Source: Onchidella celtica (lineage: Eukaryota > Mollusca > Gastropoda > Systellommatophora > Onchidiidae). Taken from it: a DNA stretch of 64,000 nt. Within the stretch, counting starts at the first letter, position 1, and each line of letters begins with the position of its first letter. The notes beneath the pieces are model-generated. The model was not told the origin of the DNA, searched no databases, and saw only the letters and a program-made list of their open reading frames with translations. Positions 33,986 to 43,608 of the stretch are shown in pieces. Location of the stretch: contig OZ007570.1 in assembly GCA_963931925.1 (NCBI GenBank), forward strand, positions 46,232,487 to 46,296,486. The letters are read 5' to 3'. The translations under genes were made by a program, and so were the position numbers.

Positions 33986-34700
33986 AAACACAACACTCGA
34001 AACTGCCCACATCGCCGCCGCGCCATCACCCCTGGTTTGTTTGATCCCTTTGGAGTTAATAGAATACTGTATTTCGCAAATATCCAGGGTTGGCAGCCAG
34101 AGTGTTTTATGTCCAAAATCGTCAAATTGAGTTCAATATTTATACCCCTTGATGAAAATTCAGATAATTGCAATATAATAACTTCAACACGAATACTTTT
34201 ATTGGGTTATGAACCTTGTGGTCTTGAATATCTACAAGTATTTAAAAGCAGTGAATAAAATTAGACATAACACATTCTGATTGATAACCCTAGATAAAGG
34301 TGTATCTGTAGTTGTGCGAATACACTTGCGCAGTTTCATGCTATGGCAAACGATATGGATGCCAACAAAACTATGGCTAAATTGCCATCTGTTCACCTCG
34401 AGACAGGATTCTCCTCTGAAAGAAAACGAGGACAGATAAATAATCTCTAATGAATAATAGATTGACCACCCAGAGGAGACTTGACTGGCTTGTGACAGAA
34501 TGATAAGTCCAGTAACTCCCCAGAGGACACCGCGAACAGGACAACTTGTCACTTTACTTATTCTCTCCCCTTATGTGCCATTTATGGGGCTGGATATGTG
34601 AGTATATCAATTCCTTGGTTCAGACCTGGGAGCCGCCCGGCTGGCGATAGTTGGTTTGGGAGGGTGTGGTAGTATAGAAAAGAAATATCGTCAGGATTAA
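33986..34700. other. Intergenic sequence with family E repeat
   Basis: About 34140-34310 holds a copy of repeat family E (see 21775-21930), with ATAACTTCAACACGAAT, ACCTTGTGGTCTTGAATATC and AGACATAACACATTCTGATT. Elsewhere nothing is recognised. Confidence 0.5.
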
Positions 34701-34705
34701 TTTGA

Positions 34706-35055
34706 TGATACTGCTACTGCTGCTACTACTACCACTACCACTACCACCACTACTACTACTACTGCTACTACTACTACTACTACTAGCAATAATAATAATA
34801 ATAATGAGAAAATGATATTAATAATAATAATTTCAATTAAAGGACAAATGAGATGGCGGCAAATTGAGACAAAGAATCTGCTTGTCTTATTTGATTCAAT
34901 TCTTCTCTACTCGTATTCATTCATTCATTCATTCATTCATTCATTCATTCATTCATTCATTCATTCATTCATTCATTCATTCACTCACTCACTCACTCCT
35001 CCCTTCCTTCATCCTTCCTTCCTTCATTCTTCCTTTCCTTCTTTCACTCGTTAAT
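34706..35055. repeat. Compound microsatellites (CTA)n, (AAT)n and (ATTC)n
   Basis: Runs of CTA/CCA triplets (34706-34785) and AAT (34788-34805) are followed by an uninterrupted ATTC tetranucleotide array (34915-34980). That array degenerates to ACTC and TTCC units up to about 35050. Serine/histidine-rich open frames across it are artefacts of the repeat. Confidence 0.95.
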
Positions 35056-35254
35056 TCATTCGCCTCTTCATATTATACTCCTTCACTTTCTACGTAATTA
35101 TAATGATCAATCTCCCCCACCAGTGGAAAACCTGCCAGTTTACACGCGACTGGACAATCCATAATATTTCCCATTAAATTCTCAGAAATACAAACAAAAC
35201 CCTAATAATTATTCGTTTGGTTATGTAAAGCACAGGATCTCACAATCTCTTACC

Positions 35255-35690
35255 GTCATTATGCAAGTCAACATTTAACACTAGTAAATCACGGAAGATC
35301 GCAGTAATCGTTATTCATTTAATTATGTTAGAGCAGAGAATCTAAATCGTCACTGTTCTACAATAATGGCTTAGGCCAAAACTTATGCCAAAAAGGCAGC
35401 TGACCGTTCGCTGCATCCCTAAGCATGAGGGGTAACATAATATTATAGAAACAGAAAAATGCGCCTATAGGAAAATGTAATAGTCTAATAGAATCATGAT
35501 GGCATACGACACCAAATGATAGGTAAGAAAAGGTGTTTTCTTCATATATCATAAGTGTAAACAAAATAACTTATGCCATTAGCGCAGAGCAGTGACGAAA
35601 TGCAAGTCAACATTTTACACCAGTAAATCGGGTAAGACCCGAATAACCATTATTCCTTTAGTTAATGTAGAACACAAAATCCGAATGCAA
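35255..35690. repeat. ~90-bp repeat family F, copies left of the Harbinger pair
   Basis: Two related segments (35255-35345 and 35597-35690) carry ATGCAAGTCAACATTT, CACCAGTAAATC, then GTAAT(C/A) and TTAATTATGTTAGAG-like phrases. A part of the same unit is at about 35205-35250. Matching units reappear at 38805-38935 on the far side of the Harbinger pair. These may be remains of one array split by the transposons. Confidence 0.65.
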
Positions 35691-36236
35691 GTCAGTATTT
35701 CGTCCCCTTTAGACTGACAAGGTTCTGACCCCTTTCCACTACAACTACTACTACTACTACTACCACTACCACTACCACTACAACTACTACTACTAGTTGT
35801 GAAGTTGATGATTGAAGTTTCATGTGCTCCTAGCTTTCACAGATACGACTGTTTTTTTGTTCTATTTAGTGAAACTTACAACTTAGCCTACGTATCCTTA
35901 TGCGCGACGCGACGTTGAGTCGCTCGCGATTGTTGTCGCTCCAAAATCAATTGAGTAAGATTTGTGAGAAGCCATCTCCTTATACGCGACGCGACGTTTA
36001 GTCTCGAGCGACCATCGCGTGAGATCAAGTCATGTCGCGATCGGCTAGGTGGTCGCGTCAGACGGTCTGGAGGTGTGTCTGATTTAAAGCATAGTAATTG
36101 GTCGAAATATCTTGCGTGTGCTGATTCATTGTGCGCACCATGTGTAGTACTTTTTCCTTGCACTACATACATCTTGAACGTCTATCCCAAGACCCACTAC
36201 GCCACGGTACAATAGATAATCTATTCAAATAATTGA

Positions 36237-36580
36237 TTTAATGATTAAAGCAAATAAATGAGTATAAACTGCAAACTTTGAATGAAGTTCTTACATACAC
36301 AAGACCATAGGGGAACTGTACATCTTCTAATCTTATGAAAAAGTGTAGGGATAACCAAGGTAGCCGAACAAGAGTAATGAAGTAGGAAAAGAGACCAGAT
36401 GTGCGATTATTTCAATGACTAAAACAAATAAATGGGTATAAAATGCAAACTTCGAATGAAGTTCTCACATAATATAAGACCAGAAATTTACGTCTTATAA
36501 TTTTACCGAAAAGTGTAGAGATAACCAGGGTAGCAGAAAAAGGGTAATGAAGTAGGAAAAGTGACCAGATAGGCGATTAA
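36237..36580. repeat. Tandem duplication, ~174-bp unit, two copies
   Basis: CAAATAAATGAGTATAAA at 36251 recurs as CAAATAAATGGGTATAAA at 36425. The later blocks AAAAGTGTAG(G/A)GATAACCA and GTAATGAAGTAGGAAAAG recur in the same order. The unit is about 174 bp. It lies inside Harbinger element 1. Confidence 0.8.
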
Positions 36581-36624
36581 AAAAACAACAAGAACTCACC
36601 AAATTCCATCCATAATATTCTGAT

Positions 36625-37180
36625 GATAATGAAATTTGAAAGTGTTACCGCCCTTCAAGCTGGCAAGCTTAACGTCTTGAAGAAATGTTTTACGCACCTT
36701 GGAAATCGAAACAGGATAGTCATACAGTGGATACCATCACATTGTGGAGTGCCAGGCATTGAGAAAGCAGACCAACTGGCCAAGGAGGGTTCTGGCTTGG
36801 AGCAGCCACAGTGCCTCTTAAACTAATATAACAAGAAAAACCTCATCAAAAACAACAGACGGCAGCAAAATAAACCAACAGGATAAATATCATCTCCTGA
36901 ACAGAGAGGATCAAGTGATATTGTTCAGACTAAGAACTGGCCACAATAGGCTCCACCACTATATGTCCACAAAGTTTGAAATAGGAACATCTGCCATAAA
37001 AATGTGATTGCAGTCAGTCTCATCAAAACACAGAGCATTATATTGCAGAACTGCATACTCCTCTTAGCACTACGGGAAACATATTGGCCCAAACCAACCG
37101 ACCTGAATGTCAAACTCTATGGTGCTCTGTCACAACTGCAGAAAGCCATAGATGTTCTTAAAAGAACAAATCTGCAGATT
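36625..37180 (+). pseudogene. LINE RNase H domain fragment inside Harbinger element 1
   Basis: The frame reads ALQAGKLNVLKKCFTHLG, then VIQWIPSHCGVPGIEKADQL and AKEGS. This is the C-terminal part of a LINE-type RNase H with its catalytic histidine and aspartate region. After frame breaks the text continues YHLLNREDQVILFRLRTGHN and HYMSTKFEIGTSA, then the usual zinc-knuckle-like tail in broken frames. It is a 3' fragment of a LINE with RNase H (I/Jockey-like), not part of a Harbinger protein. It was carried or inserted there. Confidence 0.78.
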
Positions 37181-38113
37181 TAGATTTGGTGAATGAAAGA
37201 AGAAGAAGAAAGTGTTACTTATGTTGCAGCTTCTTCAGTTTTCCAAGTTTCTTTCCTGAAATTTTCTGTTTTGATGTACTATTTCCTAGCCTGACCTGGT
37301 GATGCAGTCAAATTGTCAGGAACAAATTAACAATATCATCCGGTGTGCAACAGTTGCATTTGGAATACTTGTACTTGAGTGTGCGAGGTAGATGTTTTAA
37401 CTTGCTTTGAAAGTGGTGGCGTATGTTGTCTTGACTTTAGCATTTTGCAATGTCTGTTTGGAAAAACAGCTTCAGAAAAAAATATACAGTCTCTATCAAG
37501 GTTGTGCTAGGTCTTGCCAGCCTTCACCTGTGCTACCATCATATTCTTTTACAGCCACTAGTGTCAAATGTCTTGATTGATAATTGTCTATATCAGCAGC
37601 AATTACAAATAAGGTGCAGGATTTTCTCCAAGATCAACACGAACGACGAATCGCATGTAATGACAGCATGCCTGTGTTTATGATTGTGCGCGCCGAACTA
37701 TTTTTAGAAACTCCTGATTCGGCGGACGGAAGTGCTTGAATTGCACCGTCCTGACGTAATGGGTCTTGGGTCTATCCTCGCAAAGAAAAAAGTCAAACAT
37801 GGCGACTTGACACGCGACGAGACGTCGCTCGCGCATAAGGAGACACTTTTGACTCGAGCGATCGAGCGACATCGCTTGACCCCGGATTTTCGCTAGCGAA
37901 TCTTAGCGCATAAGGATACACTTCGCGCGACTGGTCTCGAGCGACGATCGCGAGCGACTGAATGTCGCGTCGCGCATAAGGATATGTAGGCTTAAGCGGC
38001 CCACACACGCTCAAACTTTTTCATCAATAGTATTGACGTCAAACTTTTTGACAGTTTTGACGGTTGCCATGCACGCTCAATATTATTGTGCAATATTCAG
38101 TCTGTGAACGGCA

Positions 38114-38395
38114 ATGGACGGAGCAACAGCGCTGGCTCTTGCGCTAGTGTGCCGCAAGCGAAGAAGAAGCACAAAAAAGAAACGAACTAAGTGGTCCAAG
38201 CAGTGGTTTCTTCAACGCACTAAATTTGGACGCAGCGAACTATTGAAGGAACTGAGGAACAATGAACCAGATGATTATAAAAACTTTTTAAGAATGGATG
38301 GACTTTCTTTTGATGAATTGCTGGAACTGTCTTTCTTCTGCCTGTCACTGTACTCCTTGCTTTTAATTTTCCAAAGCGCAGGCAAACTCTTATAG
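38114..38395 (+). pseudogene. Harbinger transposase, N-terminal fragment
   Basis: An ATG at 38114 starts MDGATALALALVCRKRRR, then WSKQWFLQRTKFGRSELLKE, then PDDYKNFLRMDGLSFDELLE. The last block is the conserved N-terminal helix region of HARBI1/ALP1-type transposases (YxNFLRM-x-x-x-x-FxELL). After about residue 72 the frame runs into sequence that on the other strand encodes the MADF protein, so the rest of the transposase, including its DDE acids, is deleted. It is not functional. Confidence 0.85.
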
Positions 38396-38445
38396 ACATC
38401 TATGAGCTCAAGAAGAAATTTCTTTTCTTCTTTAGACGGCGCCAT
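38275..38445 (-). pseudogene. MADF/Myb-like accessory protein of Harbinger, N-terminal fragment
   Basis: On the - strand an ATG at 38443-38445 starts MAPSKEEKKFLLELIDVYKS followed by LPALWKIKSKEYSDRQKK. This matches the start of a MADF domain (LIxLYxxxPxLWxxxxxxYxxR). Harbinger elements carry such a DNA-binding protein beside the transposase. Past about 38332 the frame enters transposase sequence of the opposite strand and stops at 38275. It was too short for routine frame listing and was found by reading the opposite strand. Confidence 0.8.
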
Positions 38446-38687
38446 GATAGATCTCTTCTCTTCTGAAAATCAAAAAGTGAATTTGACGCAAAATATTGAA
38501 GAGTGCCCACACACGCTCAATAGTTTGACGGTTTGCGCAAAAAATATCAACTGAAACAGATCCATCAATATATTGACGTCAATACTTTTGAGGCCATCAA
38601 TACCGCCCCTATACGATCAAAAAAGCGTCCAAGAGTTTGACGTCAATACTATTGATGAAAAAGTTTGAGCGTGTGTGGGCCGCTTTA

Positions 38688-40280
38688 CACACCGAATCCA
38701 CTCGATACTTTGCCACACAATGGAGAAAGCTTGTAGAAATAGCGTGTAGTATGTAACTCAGTTCAGCCAAGAAGTGGAGATAGAACCTTGTCAGGTTATG
38801 GGGACAATAATTATTTTACACCAATGAATCACGTTAGACTTGAGTAAGCATTATTAGTTTAATTATGTCAACGAGAAAATCTAATTCATGCCAGTCAACA
38901 TTTTACACCAGTAAATCAGCATAAACCTTGAGTCACTAAATAGCGCTGTTCTGTTCAATACTGTCAGATGACGACGATACCCATTCACTGATCAGGAATT
39001 GGAGGAGTGTCTTGGCTTCAGAGTGACTTGAATACTTCAGGGGCCAAGATAGCCAAAGTTTCGTGTTTTTGTTGTTGTTGTTTTCGTACTGAACCCCACT
39101 GTAGACAGCAAAGTGTTGGTACACAAAGTGCTAGACTGCATTTTCAAACTTCAGGACTGCCATGTACGACTTTTTTTGGTTTTCTGCTCACGACCCCCCC
39201 CCCCCCCCCTCCCGCAAATCCGTTCATTCATCCTAAAAAAAAATTTTTTAAATTATGAAACATTTCGCATATCAATGAATTTTTCGACTTGACCAATAAC
39301 AACAAAAAAAAATCATACCATGGAAACAGTAACCTGCACATTAAGATAGAACAACAGTTGAAACTGGACATTAAGATTGAACAGTCATTAAATACTGCAA
39401 CACTTGTAGGGCATTCTTTGACCTTAATGGTGTCTGGGGAGAACCTAAAAGAGAGAAAAATGTGGAGGAAAGGGGAAGGAGGGTGGGAACCAGAGGCGTG
39501 CACGTTACCATCATCATTAAGGCGCTTGTTATCTCAAGAGTTCCCCTTTTTTGTACTGAAAGTACCGCTGTCAAACATAATCAAAGGCAGTATCATTAAC
39601 TTTGTGACATCGTCTTGGACGTGAATCCATAAAACATTTCCCAGCCCATTTCAGTCTCGGGGGAGTTGCCTTTTATAAGGTCGTAATGGTGTCTTCCCTG
39701 TACAAGGCACCAGTCACGCAATATTGTTTCCAGGAAAGCAATCCCGTTGAATATCCACCGTGGTACTGAGAAACCAAGGAGTATTTTTTCCAAGAAAGTA
39801 ATCACGCTGAAGACACATTGCGATACCCGGTAAAACCAAATACTTTAAATTAACTTCACTTTTAAAATAATAATAAACATGTTAAAACAATGCACCTGGA
39901 TAATAGCATAGAATGTGAATTTGTAGTATTGCTGATGGAACTACAATTAAATATATTATTAGAAACGATAAGATGAGATACTCCCTTCTTCGCACCTCTA
40001 AAAAAACGTGCACACAGTTTGCGGTCTGATCGGGTGGCGGGGCCCATGGCGAATTGCTTGACATAATGATAAATTAATGATGTGGATTTGTTAGAGTTCT
40101 ACTGCGACAAACAACAACTACAACCGAGTTTTCCTACAGCGATTGAAGTTACAATTACAATTACAAAATAAGTGACGTCAGTCAAGGCCTTGAAGGATAG
40201 CTGAACAGTGAACAAAATTCTGTATTTTCCCTATATTGGCTTTGTAAAATACGGCATTCATCATGACTTCTGCGCATTCG
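38688..40280. other. Intergenic sequence right of the Harbinger pair
   Basis: Two units of repeat family F lie at about 38805-38935. A C-run (39191-39208) and an imperfect two-copy tandem repeat (39722-39778 and 39782-39838, containing TTTCCA(G/A)GAAAG(C/T)AATC) are present. No gene is recognised. Confidence 0.5.
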
Positions 40281-40295
40281 CCGCTAGGGGGCGGT
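40281..40295 (+). promoter_or_regulatory. CTCF-like site
   Basis: CCGCTAGGGGGCGGT fits the core CTCF consensus (CCASYAGRGGGCRS) at nearly every position, with G for A at the third base. Bilaterians have CTCF, and isolated matches of this quality are uncommon in AT-rich sequence. Occupancy and function are unknown. Confidence 0.45.
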
Positions 40296-41767
40296 GCGAA
40301 ATCTGAGCACGCTAAACGCTCATCTTACTGTAGCCTATCGAGTATCTTTGCTACAATACCGCCAAAAATAAAAATGTCGCCGTTCGTAGTGTCGCCTGAA
40401 GCCATATTATACACTACTGAACGCCTGAAGCTCTCGTGAGTGAACGGTTCAGTTATTTGCGCATTTAGTGGATTATTCCTTTGCCCTGCCTTATTTTATG
40501 CTCTTATATAGTCTAAACTTTATGGTCCACAACTACATCTCACTTCCTCCAAGTCAAATTTCAGAAAGATCCGTTCTATAGAGTCCAAAGGGGTTCTCTT
40601 CTATTTTTATTTACTAGTTAATGTGAGGTATGAAATTACTATGTATTCGTCTATGTTGGCAGCAACACTCTCTTTTGATCTCCCTTTTTAAAAATTTTTT
40701 TATTGATTTCATTTTTAAATGTGATACTGTTGTTTTCTGATGGTGTAGCTGCGTGGTGTTAGGTCAACACTTTTTGTGCGCTCAAAGTCTTGTGAAATAC
40801 CGCGTATGTCTATTACAGCAGCTCTATCAAGTGATATGAAGTTTCACAAAGATTGGAAAGCCTTGGTAAATACTTTTTGTTTGTTTTCGGTTCGTTGTGA
40901 CATTAGACCATAGGACCTAAAATTATATGTACACCGGTATAGCATAGTCTTATATCCACGATATTTTTTCAGAATATCACATTATATCTTCCGCGGGTAA
41001 ATAATTCTGTCTCATATCAATGAAAACAATCTTTACGTCAGTCACATCAGTTTCACTTTGGAATTATCGAACAGTGGCAGAAAGAGATAGATAAATCATT
41101 ACGACATTAGCGATCTTCCAGTAGATTCCCAAACCTCAGCGAATCTTCTATAGTTAGTAAAGAAACACAATACATTCTGGCGACAGCTTGCTTATATCAG
41201 AATGAGCACAGCTTGTGAGCACAGAAAAAAAAGGGGGAAAGAAACACCAAACCACATGTGCCAATAGTTACATATACTATGCGATAGCCCCGTGCACAAA
41301 CCAAGGCCATTCATGGCTATTTTGATTGAGCACCGCAAATACATGTATTTGATTTTTTTAAAAAGACAAGATTTAATAAGGAAAGGAATAGGCCTAATAT
41401 TTCGTGATCTTAGTTCTTGTTTCTTCTATCTCTGTTTTCTGAAGAACTGAACATCTTTTCAAGTTTATCTCAAGAGGGGCGCACCCATGGAGTCGGGCAA
41501 TATTTTGGTGAGGCAAGAGACTTCTGAATGGGGCGTAGGGAATTTTCATAGAGTATTTTAACTTATCTGTGTAGATAAACTGTTGTTTGTTTATATCGTC
41601 TTGCTGGTTTCTTTGTTTAGCTCGGATTAAAATATCGAACTTAACAGATACACCGCTTGAATGGTATGCGTAACCTGGCCGGTTTGTGTAATATACTGTT
41701 CACGAGCTTTGTCCGATCGCGGTGGGGACACTTTTTTTTCTGTCGAAAAATTGAAGTGAGGCTTGGG
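40296..41767. other. Intergenic sequence left of the 8-bp-TSD element
   Basis: A partial end of repeat family A lies at about 41404-41460 (GATCTTAGTTCTTGTTTCTT). No gene is recognised. The 8-bp direct repeat GGCTTGGG at 41760-41767 marks the edge of the next element. Confidence 0.45.
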
Positions 41768-42170
41768 CAAAGATCTTAAAATAGTATTAACCTAGATTCC
41801 CTAGTCGCGCTGCGAGAACCAGCTCGCGGCGTCCCGGGCGTGGAGAGCGAAAACAATGGCGGCTTGAGGTCAAGTTGTCCAAGCGGCGGCCTAGCAACGC
41901 TACTGTTTACCATAGGAAACACAAACCGTTTGCCTCGAATTTGATAGTAGGCCCACGATGTAGTACATAGTAAGCCTAGCTTGTTGTTTTACGTTGTCGA
42001 GAAAAGTAGATCTTGAGTGCTACAACAATCAGGAAAATGTCAGAGATTCTAGAATAAGAGAACATTGTAGGCCTACAATTGTTTTTAATACATGTATAAG
42101 GAGGTCTAGAAGAAGAAACTCAGAAGCTTGGACCGACAGACTCGCAAATTCTTACTTCAACGTGTGTGTT

Positions 42171-42214
<44 letters not shown>

Positions 42215-42511
42215 GGAGAGAGGGGTATTATAAGACGTACCACCATAACAGCTACAAAATCAGAAAAAATGAAAGTAATCGACAACCTCACCCCCCCCCC
42301 CCCTCTAATAAAATAAACAGACGGATATCAAGATCCAGCAGAAGCTCAAGTGCATGGGCAGACAATCACTAGTAGCATGTGAGAGTGTGAGGGGGGGGGG
42401 GATAAGGCGCAAGCATGATAATGGCTACATAAAATCATAATTTGCTACGTCAACAGCAGCCTCCAACTACCTGTGACAGACACCCCCCTCCCCCCCCCCC
42501 AAAAAAAAGAC

Positions 42512-42596
<85 letters not shown>

Positions 42597-43430
42597 AGGG
42601 GAGACAGACATGTAGAGGAGAGGGAGAATAAATTTCCGGGTTCAGTCCCAGAATTACCCGCTCCAGATTAGACTTAACCATCTTTTTCTTTTTTTTTTGT
42701 CTTATAAAAGTAAATCTGTGTGTGTGTGTTGTTTTTTTTGGCCAAGTAGGCCTACATTGTATGGATAGGCGCTAAATTCTAGGTCTACCCTCCTGCATTG
42801 TAAGTGTATGATTGGGTCATCGTCCAGTTCGAAAATTCGATAATCTGAAAGTTGTAGCTGGGGATGGAGGTGTTCGGATTATCGAGACTAGACTGTAGAC
42901 TGTTGGAATAGAGATCTATACAACACACCTTACTACTACACTACACGACACTACTATAGGCCCCTAACTAGTCTAGTCTACGACACGTCACTTCAACTTG
43001 ACTAGATCTACACAAACTACTACATAAACTAGATCTAGCTCTAGATCTAGGTTCTCTTTAGAACTCAATCTGAATGCTAAATCAGCTGACTGAGTTAGAA
43101 TGCATTACTGCCATTGAGACCATCATGGAATGAATGAGGCTGGAGGAAGGGGGGCTCGTTAACTTCTTAAAATGTTCTCACCTGTGAAAAGATCGGTCCG
43201 TTTCCTTGCTTCTACGATGTGTACAACCGGGGACGACACAAACGTAAACAATGCTGACGATGTGATCAGATGTTTTGGTTTCGCTTTCACAGTGCTTCTC
43301 CTTCCCTTTACAGAAAAAGTAAACCAGGCTAACCGGAAGAGTTGTTTCTGACCTCAATGGCCGAAAGCGTTGAGGTACGGTGACGTGACGTCACTAGGGA
43401 ATCTAGGTTAATACTATTTTAAGATCTTTG
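41768..43430. mobile_element. DNA transposon, hAT- or P-like, with perfect TIR and TSD (1663 bp)
   Basis: The first 38 bases (starting CAAAGATCTTAAAATAGTAT and ending at 41805) are the exact reverse complement of the last 38 (43393-43430). A perfect 8-bp repeat GGCTTGGG flanks both sides (41760-41767 and 43431-43438). An 8-bp duplication with CA...TG ends points to the hAT or P superfamilies. The interior has no transposase: it holds two (GA)n microsatellites, C- and G-runs and a Tigger-like end near 42875-42897. It is therefore non-autonomous. Perfect ends suggest recent movement. Confidence 0.88.
42170..42595. repeat. (GA)n microsatellites
   Basis: Two GA arrays (42170-42224 and 42509-42594) lie inside the transposon, along with C-runs near 42292-42303 and 42483-42500 and a G-run near 42391-42401. 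The Arg-Glu and Ser-Leu open frames across them are repeat artefacts. Confidence 0.95.
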
Positions 43431-43454
43431 GGCTTGGGTCAAACAAAAAAAGAA

Positions 43455-43608
43455 GCACTGTTTTAGTATGTAGAAGAGGTATAACAAATGTACTCGTTGA
43501 CCCTTATTTAAACTGCGTTTCACAACCTGTTGGGAAGCTCCGACGTTTAACGACGTATTTCTCAATTTTGCAAAAAGTGGAATTGGAACAAATAAGAATT
43601 AAGGTCGC
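43455..43608 (+). mobile_element. Family A inverted-repeat element, copy 3, left end missing
   Basis: It starts near CACTGTTTTAGTATGTAGAA and contains GAGGTATAACAAATG. It ends AACAAATAAGAATTAAGGTC, the family A right end. The left terminal part is absent; the 8-bp-TSD element lies just to the left. Confidence 0.7.

Larger units (their letters stand above)
35886..37991. mobile_element. PIF/Harbinger-type element 1 (2.1 kb, non-autonomous)
   Basis: The left end begins GCCTACGTATCCTTATGCGC. The right end, read on the other strand, begins GCCTACATATCCTTATGCGC; the inverted repeat extends ~46 bp with few mismatches. TTA flanks both ends (35883-35885 and 37992-37994), the Harbinger target. Subterminal motifs CCTTAT(G/A)CGCGACGCGAC and GCGCATAAGGA are repeated inside each end, together with many TCGAGCGA phrases. 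The middle holds a ~174-bp tandem duplication and a foreign LINE RNase H fragment. No transposase of its own is seen. Confidence 0.8.
37995..38684 (+). mobile_element. PIF/Harbinger-type element 2, internally deleted (690 bp)
   Basis: The ends are AGCGGCCCACACACGCTCAA and its exact reverse complement; the inverted repeat continues through the TTCATCAATAGTATTGACGTC stretch, ~45-50 bp. TTA flanks both sides (37992-37994 and 38685-38687); the left TTA is also the right TTA of element 1. Inside are the start of a Harbinger transposase on + (38114) and, converging on it, the start of a MADF-type protein on - (38445). These are the two proteins such elements carry. The middle of the element is missing. 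Confidence 0.88.

Noticed and set aside
41786-43412. piggyBac-type reading of the element (TTAA then CCTAGATTCCC)
   Set aside because: TTAA lies inside the inverted repeat; the repeat continues outward another 18 bases to a perfect 8-bp duplication, which defines the true ends.
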